Both the position numbers and the translations under genes were made by a program. A model generated the notes under the pieces. That model was given only the letters and a program-made list of their open reading frames with translations, was not told the origin of the DNA and did no database searches. DNA of 64,000 bases from Pseudomonas pudica (lineage in GTDB: Bacteria > Pseudomonadota > Gammaproteobacteria > Pseudomonadales > Pseudomonadaceae). Shown here one piece after another: positions 8,004 to 14,871 of this stretch. Position 1 is the first letter of the stretch. Every line of letters begins with the position of its first letter. The stretch is taken from NCBI RefSeq assembly GCF_015680405.1, contig NZ_JADLJS010000009.1:109787-173786 (forward strand), given 5' to 3'.

Positions 8004-8806
8004 TTGCTCGACTCCTTGCTGTGCCAGGCGCTGTAGCGACGGATCAGCGGCAGTTGCTTGCGCAAGGCGCGATCAACCACGCCCGGCAGCATGCCGTTAA
8101 GGCGCACGAAGAGTTTTTCCGGCCAGCCCAGGTACAGTTCGCTACGCTCGGCCTGTACTGCGTCGAGCACCGCCCGGGCGACATCCTGAGGGTCATCGAC
8201 GCCCACCTTCAACGCCTGGTTCAGGGCCTGCGCGGCGCTACTGTTCATCGTCGTGCGGGTGGTGCGCGGTGCGGCATACAGCACGTTCACCGAAGTGTCG
8301 GCAAGCTCGCGGCGCAATGCCTCGGAGAACCCGCGCAAGGCAAACTTGCTGGCGCAGTACGTGGCATAACCGGGGTAGCCGATGGAGCCGTAGATCGACC
8401 CCACGTTCACCACCAGTGCACTGGGCTGCGCGCGCAGCAACGGCAGGCACAGGCGGGTGAGCTGCACGGCGGCCTTGATGTTGAGGTCGAACAACTCGTC
8501 CAGGGCGGCCTCGTCCATCTGTTCGAGCAGGGCGAAGCGGTTGACCCCGGCAGCATTGATCAACAGGTTGCAACTGCCCATGTCCCGCGCTGCCTCCAGC
8601 ACTTCACGGCGGCCTTCGGCGCAGCGCAGGTCGGCCTGCTGCCAGCGCAATTGCCCGGGGTAGCGCGCCATCAGTTCCGCCAGCTTGCCCTGCTGCCGGC
8701 TGACCGCCAGTACGCGGGCCCCGGCACTGCAAAGCTGGTCCGCCAGCTCCAGGCCGATGCCACCGCTGGCGCCGGTGAGCACCGCCACGCAATCAGGCAA
8801 GCGCAT
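8000..8806 (-). CDS. Short-chain dehydrogenase/reductase
   Basis: 268 residues from an ATG at 8806 with AGGAGG six bases upstream; an earlier in-frame ATG at 8830 lies inside the preceding gene without such a site. This is a classical SDR. It has the cofactor loop TGASGGIGLELA (11-22), LINAAG (82-87) and the catalytic triad S137, Y150 and K154 (YCASK). It reduces a carbonyl or oxidises an alcohol with NAD(P). The substrate is not readable. In this operon it presumably acts on an acyl- or aldehyde-type intermediate made with the ligase and the diiron oxidase. The 5' end overlaps the oxidase gene by 14 bp. Confidence 0.9.
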   Translation of the reverse strand: MRLPDCVAVLTGASGGIGLELADQLCSAGARVLAVSRQQGKLAELMARYPGQLRWQQADLRCAEGRREVLEAARDMGSCNLLINAAGVNRFALLEQMDEAALDELFDLNIKAAVQLTRLCLPLLRAQPSALVVNVGSIYGSIGYPGYATYCASKFALRGFSEALRRELADTSVNVLYAAPRTTRTTMNSSAAQALNQALKVGVDDPQDVARAVLDAVQAERSELYLGWPEKLFVRLNGMLPGVVDRALRKQLPLIRRYSAWHSKESSK

Positions 8807-9473
8807 GCTGTACCTCCTGCTTTGCGGCACGCGGCAGCCCTTCGAACATGGCGGTGTACAGGCGGTACACCACTTTGGCAGCGTGGATTACCGCCTGCTG
8901 GTCCTCGGGCTGGTCCAGGCGGTTCATCAGGCCACGGTAGGTGGCCATGTGGTCCTGGTCCAGGGCGCCATGGGAACTCAGGTAGCTGAATGCCTGGTCC
9001 GGCAGGCCCAGGCTGCCCTGCAGGGCACCGGCAGCCTGGGTGGCCAGGGCAATGCTGGTGCCTTCGAGCACGTTGACCATGCCGAACAGCCCGACCGGGT
9101 TGCCACGGGCAATCTGGTCGTAGAGAAAGGCCACCATCAGCTCGATAGGCAATGCCGGGCAGCCGCCCGCCACCTTGTGTGGGTCGCCACCACAGGCGGC
9201 GATGTCATCGAGAATCCAGCGCTCATGGCCGTATTCCTCCTCGATGTACTCGCACACCGCGCCGCGCAGCCACTCCAGCCGAGCCGGCAAACGGGCTCCG
9301 CAGGCCATCATCAAGGGTACGGTGTGGCGCACGTGGTGGTAAGCCTGGGTCAGAAAGGCCACATAGGCCTCGAGGCTGGCCTTGCCGGCCAGCGCGTCGC
9401 GGATGACCGGAACACTGAACAATGCCGTACGCTCGTCGGCGGTTTCCTGCTGCAGCGTATCGAAGAAAAGCAT
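8793..9473 (-). CDS. Heme-oxygenase-like diiron oxidase (TenA/UndA/CADD-like fold)
   Basis: 226 residues, all helical, of the TenA/PqqC/heme-oxygenase-like fold, usually annotated 'iron-containing redox enzyme'. The ligand set of diiron members is present: E80-x2-H83 (EYGH), E137 (NVLEG) and H168-x3-D172-x2-H175 (HGALDQDH). The spacing matches what I recall for Chlamydia CADD and the 1-undecene-forming UndA. TenA thiaminases lack this set. The family oxidises fatty acids, amino acids or itself with O2. The gene sits between an AMP-forming acyl ligase and an SDR. Start at 9473 with GAGG seven bases upstream. The metal role is a strong inference; the substrate is unknown. Confidence 0.87.
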   Translation of the reverse strand: MLFFDTLQQETADERTALFSVPVIRDALAGKASLEAYVAFLTQAYHHVRHTVPLMMACGARLPARLEWLRGAVCEYIEEEYGHERWILDDIAACGGDPHKVAGGCPALPIELMVAFLYDQIARGNPVGLFGMVNVLEGTSIALATQAAGALQGSLGLPDQAFSYLSSHGALDQDHMATYRGLMNRLDQPEDQQAVIHAAKVVYRLYTAMFEGLPRAAKQEVQHALA

Positions 9474-9488
9474 GGCAAACCTCGTGGG

Positions 9489-10949
9489 TCATTGAAGGTC
9501 GGATAACAAGGACTGGTAACACCGCAGGATCTGTTCGCGGCGTGGCCGGCCGTTGGCGGTAAGGGTTTGCCCGGCGGCACTCAAGGGTTCGGGCAGGCGC
9601 CGCCAGGCATGCACCCGGGCATAGTCCGGCAGGCCGGCATTGGCCTGACGGATGGCCTGCTCGAGGGTGTGGTCGTCAGCCTGCGGGTCCAGCGGCCAGA
9701 TCAGCGCCAGGTTGTGTGCCAGGCCTTCGCCGTGGACAAATGCCTGGGCGATCACCCCGCCCTGGGTCAGTTCGGCCTCGACCCACTCGGGGTTGACGTT
9801 GCGCCCGAAGCTGGTGCTGTACTGGTGCTTCTTGCGCCCGGCCAGGTACAGGAAGCCGTCGCTGTCGAAGTGGCCCAAGTCACCAGTCGGCAACCACGGC
9901 TCTTCGAAGGGTGGCTCGCCCAGGTAGCCGAGCAACGCCGAACCGGCCACCTGCACTTCGCCGTCCTCGGCAACGCGCACCTGCACATGCGGCAGCGGCC
10001 GCCCGACACTGCCCGCGCGGTGCGCCCCAGGGCGATTGAGGCAGACCACCGAGGCACATTCGGACAAGCCATAGCCCTCGAACACCGGCAGCCCGACGGC
10101 CTCGGCCCGGGCCAGCAGGCTCGGCGCCACCCGCGCGCCGCCTACCGCCACGAAGCGCAACGGGCCGACCCGCATCAGGCCGCGCTCGATGGCGGTGACC
10201 AACCCAAGCAGCAATTGCGGCACCAGGATCAGGCTTTCGGCACCACTCAAGGCGATGGCGCCCAGCAATTGCTTGAAGTCGACCTGGCTGGCACCGCGAA
10301 AACCCAGTTGCGCCTGCGGGTACAGGGCAATGCTCGCCCCGGCCAGCAGGGCTGCGTACAGGCCCAGGTTTTCCAACAGCACCGCCATGGGCAATACCGC
10401 CAGGTACTTGCCTGGTGCCGTGGGCCGGCTGGCGGCCTCCAGTTCAAGCGCTACCCGCAGCATGGCATCAGCGCTCAGGCATACGCCCTTGGGTGCACCG
10501 GTGCTACCGGAGGTGTAGGTAACCTTCGCGGTGCCCGGGGGCAAGGGTGCGGCCGCTGGCAGCTGCCGGCTCCAGAAGCGCTCACCGCTAGTGAAGCCGC
10601 TGGCATGCAAGTCGTCAGCGAAGGCGTCGTCGGCCAGCGCCAGTACCGCCCCGCTCTGTGCCAGGCAGTGGCGGCGCTGGGCGCTGCTGAAGAACGCCGG
10701 CAGGATGACGATGGGGCGCGCCGCGAACAGCGCCGCCAGGTCCCAGAACAGCGCCTCGGGGCCGTTCTCCAGGGCCAAAGCGAAGGTGCCCGGTGGCTGC
10801 ACGCTCAACCAGGCCTGGCGCTGCTCGACCTCGTCCAGCAACTGTTGATACGTGAACGGCCCACCAAGGCCCAGCAACGCCGGTTGCGCCCCTCGTTGGC
10901 GGGCATGCAGTTGCAACACATCGCTGAACAGCTGGCATTCACGCGGCAT
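9489..10949 (-). CDS. AMP-dependent acyl ligase/synthetase (ANL superfamily)
   Basis: 486 residues, starting at 10949 with AGGAGG six bases upstream and overlapping the previous stop by 11 bp. ANL signatures are in order: A3 P-loop YTSGSTGAPKG (145-155), A5 EGYGLSECA (291-299), A7 PTGDLGHF (354-361), A8 LAGRKKHQYSTSFGRNV (369-385) and A10 LTANGRPRR (463-471). The A10 lysine that normally catalyses adenylation (GK) is arginine, R467. It should activate a carboxylic acid as acyl-AMP for transfer to CoA, a carrier or an amine. At under 490 residues it is short for a fatty acyl-CoA synthetase. No carrier-protein gene is adjacent. Confidence 0.88.
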   Translation of the reverse strand: MPRECQLFSDVLQLHARQRGAQPALLGLGGPFTYQQLLDEVEQRQAWLSVQPPGTFALALENGPEALFWDLAALFAARPIVILPAFFSSAQRRHCLAQSGAVLALADDAFADDLHASGFTSGERFWSRQLPAAAPLPPGTAKVTYTSGSTGAPKGVCLSADAMLRVALELEAASRPTAPGKYLAVLPMAVLLENLGLYAALLAGASIALYPQAQLGFRGASQVDFKQLLGAIALSGAESLILVPQLLLGLVTAIERGLMRVGPLRFVAVGGARVAPSLLARAEAVGLPVFEGYGLSECASVVCLNRPGAHRAGSVGRPLPHVQVRVAEDGEVQVAGSALLGYLGEPPFEEPWLPTGDLGHFDSDGFLYLAGRKKHQYSTSFGRNVNPEWVEAELTQGGVIAQAFVHGEGLAHNLALIWPLDPQADDHTLEQAIRQANAGLPDYARVHAWRRLPEPLSAAGQTLTANGRPRREQILRCYQSLLSDLQ

Positions 10950-11616
10950 GGCCGGCCTCCTGCACGCTCGCGGGCAAGCCCAGCCGCTCGAACACGCCGC
11001 CGCGGGCCAGGGCTGCATGGCCGTAGTCGATGTTGCCGACGAACACTTGCGGGTGCTGCGCGTAGTAGCTGCCCCAACTGTCGGCATCGCCGTTCAGCCG
11101 GCCAGGGTCGGCCACGGCCAACGCCGTGGGCACCAGGCCCAGGCGATGAAAGCTGTTGACCAGCGTCGCGGCACCGGTGAAGGCCACCCACTGCAAGCCG
11201 CGGGCGGCCAGCAACCAGGTCACGGCAATGATCATGATCCGCGCGCTGCCGGCGCTGAGCGCAGCCAGGTTGCCCACTTCGACCAACTGCGCACGCCTCA
11301 CCGGGCTGGCCGACAGCCGGGTCACAGCCGCTTCCAGCGGTTCATCCAGGTAACGCTCGATGAAGGTCGGGCCACTGCTGGCCAGGCGTATGCCGGCAGC
11401 GGCCATCAGGCGCCCGTGGCTGTCATGCAGGCCGAGCAGTTCAGGCAGATAGTGCTGCACATCGGCGTGGTGCGCGCAGGCAAAGCGGGCGTGAATGAAC
11501 TGTTCCAGCTCGTCACGCCCCGGCGCCCCCGGGTGTTTCAGCGTCATGTAGGCAAGGCGATCGCCGTGGCTGCCGATAGCCAGTGGAAACAGGCTGGCGC
11601 TGTCTGCCTGGGTCAT
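10939..11616 (-). CDS. 'Thermostable hemolysin' family protein, possibly GNAT-like acyltransferase
   Basis: 225 residues and the first gene of the seven-gene operon. It resembles the family named after Vibrio delta-VPH (T_hemolysin). There is no signal peptide and no membrane segment, which argues against a secreted pore former. The central part (QLVEVGNLAALSAGSARIMIIAVTWLLAARGLQWVAFTGA) reads like the acetyl-CoA-binding strand-helix unit of GNAT or LuxI-fold proteins, and I recall the Pfam family being placed in that clan. A cytoplasmic N-acyltransferase role fits its partners, an acyl ligase, oxidase and reductase, better than hemolysis. The ATG at 11616 follows AAAGGGGG by 7 bases. Confidence 0.8.
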   Translation of the reverse strand: MTQADSASLFPLAIGSHGDRLAYMTLKHPGAPGRDELEQFIHARFACAHHADVQHYLPELLGLHDSHGRLMAAAGIRLASSGPTFIERYLDEPLEAAVTRLSASPVRRAQLVEVGNLAALSAGSARIMIIAVTWLLAARGLQWVAFTGAATLVNSFHRLGLVPTALAVADPGRLNGDADSWGSYYAQHPQVFVGNIDYGHAALARGGVFERLGLPASVQEAGHAA

Positions 11617-11665
11617 GGCTGTCCCCCTTTCAAGTCAGGTCCAGGGGGCAGTATCAGGGGGCAAT

Positions 11666-11682
11666 CTGAAGCCAATCTGAAG
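11666..11682 (-). promoter_or_regulatory. Direct-repeat operator of PmrA/QseB type upstream of the seven-gene operon
   Basis: On the - strand CTTCAG-ATTGG-CTTCAG, a hexamer repeated with a 5-base spacer (11-bp period); the similarity extends to ten bases per repeat. This is the architecture bound by PmrA/QseB-type OmpR regulators. A -10-like GATACT (11650-11655) lies 10 bp further downstream, so the site would occupy the -35 region, as in an activated promoter. The response regulator in the operon is the likely ligand. Confidence 0.5.
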
Positions 11683-11727
11683 TGCTACATTTGCCATTGC
11701 CCTCATGCGCACCAACAAGGAAAACAG

Positions 11728-12297
11728 ATGCGCCACGAATTCAGCGAAGTGCTCAACGACCTGGTCGACTACTTTCTGCTCGGCGATATCCAGTTGCTCG
11801 AGCGCTTCAAGCAACAACATGAACTGCCCGACGACCTGGCCCATGCGTTCACCCACGGCGACAGCGGCGACCAGGCGGTGCGCGAAGGGATTGTGCTGCC
11901 ACTGGCCGGGGTCGATAACCTGCCCTACCGCATCCTGTTCACCCTGGACAACCATACCCCGGCCCTGCGCGAACCCGGCAGCCGCCTCAAGCACCGCCGT
12001 AATGGCTATGTGCTGCAGGTCGAGCACGGTGCGCTGATGCTGTACACCTGGCGCATCCTGCAGCACTTCACGCCCAAGACGCTGGGTGACCTGATGGCGC
12101 GCTACCAGGTACCCGGACGGCCGATCATCGAGCTGGACAATGGCTGGTATGACGTGGAGGTGCTGGCGGGTGCGCTGGTGCGGGACGGGCTGTACGAGCC
12201 GGCGTTCGAGTTCGTGTTGAAGAAGCGCTGGAGCCGGGGTGAGGCTGCCGGAGTGGATACCGGGTATGCCTTTGGCTTGCGTGGCTATTTCGACTGA
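11728..12297 (+). CDS. Conserved hypothetical protein, divergent from the seven-gene operon
   Basis: 189 residues, cytoplasmic, with no signal or membrane segment. The start at 11728 has AAGGA six bases upstream. The sequence is acidic in the N-terminal half (HEFSEVLNDLVDYFLLGDIQLLERFKQQHELPDDLAHAF) and ends with an aromatic, basic region. I recognise no domain. The promoter shares the 111 bp that hold the direct-repeat operator, so it may respond to the same regulator. REP elements follow. Confidence 0.75.
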   Translation: MRHEFSEVLNDLVDYFLLGDIQLLERFKQQHELPDDLAHAFTHGDSGDQAVREGIVLPLAGVDNLPYRILFTLDNHTPALREPGSRLKHRRNGYVLQVEHGALMLYTWRILQHFTPKTLGDLMARYQVPGRPIIELDNGWYDVEVLAGALVRDGLYEPAFEFVLKKRWSRGEAAGVDTGYAFGLRGYFD

Positions 12298-12310
12298 TGG
12301 GTTGACTGTG

Positions 12311-12406
12311 CCGGCCTCTTCGCGGGTGAACCCGCTCCCACAGGTACCTCACTGCCCTCAGGCACAGTGGTATCCCTGTGGGAGCGGGCATGCCCGCGAA
12401 GAGGCC
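12311..12406. repeat. Inverted pair of REP elements (REPIN)
   Basis: Two REP units in head-to-head orientation, 12311-12344 and 12375-12406, each with the putida-type core CGCGGGTGAACCCGCTCCCA or its close variant. They lie between convergent genes, where they can fold into a large hairpin and end transcription. Confidence 0.85.
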
Positions 12407-12426
12407 GTTACAGGCAGCCTCAAACT

Positions 12427-14103
12427 TCAAGTGTGGTTGATATCACGGTCCTTGGTCTCCGGCAGGAAGAAGATCCCCAGCACCGCCGTCATCACCGCAA
12501 TCACGATCGGGTACCACAAGCCGTAATAGATATCCCCGGTCGCCGCCACCATGGCAAACGCCACGGTCGGCAGGAAGCCGCCGAACCAGCCGTTGCCGAT
12601 ATGGTAAGGCAGCGACATCGAGGTGTAGCGGATACGCGCCGGGAACAGCTCCACCAGCCAGGCCGCGATCGGCCCGTAGACCATGGTCACGTAGATCACC
12701 AGAATGGTCAGCAGCAACAGCACCATCGGGTAGTGGATCTTCGCCGGGTCGGCCTTTTCCGGGTAGCCAGCCTCTTTCAACGCCCCGCTCAAGGTCGCGG
12801 TAAAGGCGTCGCTCTGTGCCTTGAAGTCCGCTGCCGCCAGGCTGCTGCCATCAAAACTTGGCAGTACCCGTTCACCAATGCGGATCTGCGCCACGCTGCC
12901 GGGTTCGGCCGCTTCGTTGGTATAGGGGATGGCCCGCTTGGCCAGCAAGCTCTTGGCGATGTCGCACGAGCTTGTGAATTTGGCCTTGCCCACCGGGTCG
13001 AACTGGAACGCGCACTGGGCAGGGTCTGCCATCACCACCACCGGATTCTGCTCCTGGGCGACGAACACATCCGGGTTACCGTACTGGGTCAGCGCCTTGA
13101 AGATCGGGAAGTAGGTCAGCGCGGCGATGATGCAACCGGCCATGATGATTTTCTTGCGGCCGATGCGGTCGGACAGGCTGCCGAAGAAGATGAAGAACGG
13201 CGTGCCGATCAGCAGCGAACCGGCGATCAGCAGGTTGGCGGTCTGCGGCTCGATCTTGAGCATCTGCAACAGGAAGAACAGCGCATAGAACTGCCCGGTG
13301 TACCACACCACGGCCTGGCCGGCGGTGCCGCCCAGCAGCGACATGATCACCACCTTGAGGTTGTCCCAGCGGGCGAACGATTCGGTCAGTGGCGCCTTGG
13401 ACGCCTTGCCCTCGGCCTTCATCTTCATGAACACCGGCGACTCGTTGAGCTGCATGCGGATGTATACCGAAATCGCCAGCAGCAATATCGACAGCAGGAA
13501 CGGCACCCGCCAGCCCCAGGCCTCGAACACCTCGTTACCCATCGCCGTGCGGCAGGCCATGATCACCAGCAGCGAGAGGAACAGCCCCAGGGTGGCCGTG
13601 GTCTGGATCCAGGCAGTGAAGAAGCCGCGCCGGCCTTTGGGTGCATGTTCGGCCACATAGGTGGCCGCGCCGCCGTATTCGCCACCCAATGCCAGGCCCT
13701 GCAGCAGGCGCAGGCTGATGAGGATGATCGGCGCGGCCACGCCGATCGTGGCATAGCTGGGTAGCAGGCCCACCACAGCGGTGGACAGGCCCATGATGAC
13801 GATGGTGATGAGGAAGGTGTACTTGCGCCCGATCATGTCACCCAGGCGGCCGAACACGATGGCGCCGAATGGCCGTACGGCAAAGCCGGCGGCAAAGGCC
13901 AGCAAGGCGAAGATGAACGAGGTGGTTTCATTGACCCCGGCAAAGAAGTGCTTGGCGATGATCGCCGCCAGGGAGCCGTACAGGTAGAAGTCGTACCATT
14001 CGAATACCGTGCCCAGGGACGAGGCGAAAATGACCTTGCGCTCCTCCCGGGTGATACCGCGTTGGGGCGCGCTGCCCGTGGATGTGCTGTCGAGAACCGC
14101 CAT
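12427..14103 (-). CDS. MHS-family MFS transporter with large periplasmic loop
   Basis: 558 residues. The start at 14103 has GGAGG nine bases before the ATG; an in-frame ATG at 14127 lacks one. Twelve transmembrane helices are expected. The MFS/MHS signatures are GRLGDMIGRKYTFL in loop 2-3 and FGSLSDRIGRKK in loop 8-9, with RLLQGLALGGEYGGAATYVAEH in TM4-5. MHS proteins are H+ symporters for organic acids and osmolytes (KgtP, ShiA, ProP, CitA). Unlike the usual 430-450 residues, a hydrophilic insert of about 120 residues, with two cysteines, sits between two C-terminal helices. The substrate is unknown. Confidence 0.9.
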   Translation of the reverse strand: MAVLDSTSTGSAPQRGITREERKVIFASSLGTVFEWYDFYLYGSLAAIIAKHFFAGVNETTSFIFALLAFAAGFAVRPFGAIVFGRLGDMIGRKYTFLITIVIMGLSTAVVGLLPSYATIGVAAPIILISLRLLQGLALGGEYGGAATYVAEHAPKGRRGFFTAWIQTTATLGLFLSLLVIMACRTAMGNEVFEAWGWRVPFLLSILLLAISVYIRMQLNESPVFMKMKAEGKASKAPLTESFARWDNLKVVIMSLLGGTAGQAVVWYTGQFYALFFLLQMLKIEPQTANLLIAGSLLIGTPFFIFFGSLSDRIGRKKIIMAGCIIAALTYFPIFKALTQYGNPDVFVAQEQNPVVVMADPAQCAFQFDPVGKAKFTSSCDIAKSLLAKRAIPYTNEAAEPGSVAQIRIGERVLPSFDGSSLAAADFKAQSDAFTATLSGALKEAGYPEKADPAKIHYPMVLLLLTILVIYVTMVYGPIAAWLVELFPARIRYTSMSLPYHIGNGWFGGFLPTVAFAMVAATGDIYYGLWYPIVIAVMTAVLGIFFLPETKDRDINHT

Positions 14104-14276
14104 GGGGTGCCTCCGTCTTGTCGTCATTCAGGCCGGGAGCACCTCATGTCATTTACACCATCGCACCCAGGCCCTGGGGGCTTGCTTTGGATATGCGAAG
14201 CACGACGAGGCAGGCCGCCTCGGATCGCAGCAAGGTAACTGAAGCATAATAGGCTTTGGCGGGATATCCACTTGGC

Positions 14277-14372
14277 TTACACGGCCCCTGCAGGACCGCG
14301 CCAGCCTGGAGAGAGCCACAGCTTGCCTTGTGCGTTATCGACCCAGTGCTCGGGGGTGTGCAGGTTACTCAT
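14277..14372 (-). pseudogene. 31-codon ORF coupled to VOC gene, possible hydrolase remnant
   Basis: The ATG at 14372 overlaps the stop of the upstream VOC gene as ATGA and reads 31 codons to TAA. The beginning (MSNLHTPEHWVDNAQGKLW) resembles the N terminus of alpha/beta-hydrolase-type enzymes that often follow such genes, and the rest is missing. Between it and the MFS gene I see only non-coding sequence. It is either a decayed gene or a coupled micro-ORF. Confidence 0.35.
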
Positions 14373-14794
14373 GGGGCCTTGGTTGCCGGTACCGACCCTT
14401 TCAGCTCGACCTGGTTGCCATCGGGGTCGTAGCAGTACAGCGACAGCCCCTCACCCTCGGCGCCATAGCGCTTTTCGGCAGGTTCTACTTCAACTCCCGC
14501 GGCTTGCAGGTAGGCCGTAAGTGCCGCCTCGTCGAACGGCTCGATGCGCAGGCAGAAATGGTGCAGATTGCGCCCCTCGGCCCCAGGAGCCGCCCCACCA
14601 GGCTGCCCCAGGGGGCCGTCTAGGGTTACCAGGTCGATCATCGCCGTGCCCGTGGCCAGGTGGACCATGCCCAGGTCTTCGCGCACGCGGCTGACCGTGC
14701 AGCCGAGCAGTTCGGTGTAGAAGGCGACGCTGCGCTCCAGGTCGCTGACCCGCAGGACGAGATGGTCGATATGCTTGATGGCGAATGGTCGCAT
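14369..14794 (-). CDS. VOC-family protein (glyoxalase/dioxygenase fold)
   Basis: 141 residues from the ATG at 14794 with AAGGAG seven bases upstream. One VOC domain with metal ligand candidates is visible: H near the start in IDHLVLRVSD, H in HHFCLRIE, and E in DPDGNQVEL at the C terminus. That His/His/Glu pattern is the classical divalent metal site, unlike the VOC gene at 4940. The closest feel is to lactoylglutathione lyase-like or biphenyl-diol dioxygenase-like single-domain proteins. The reaction is unknown. It lies between an MFS gene and a hydrolase-fold gene, all leftward. Confidence 0.85.
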   Translation of the reverse strand: MRPFAIKHIDHLVLRVSDLERSVAFYTELLGCTVSRVREDLGMVHLATGTAMIDLVTLDGPLGQPGGAAPGAEGRNLHHFCLRIEPFDEAALTAYLQAAGVEVEPAEKRYGAEGEGLSLYCYDPDGNQVELKGSVPATKAP

Positions 14795-14871
14795 GCCAAG
14801 GCTCCTTGTGGCCGGTGGATTCCTGAGGCTCACCACCATAGCCCACGCGCGCATGGCATGGCCATATGCAG

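Noticed and set aside
10939..11616. Annotation as a secreted hemolysin or toxin.
   Set aside because: No signal peptide, transmembrane segment or export gene is nearby. The context is biosynthetic and the fold reads GNAT-like.
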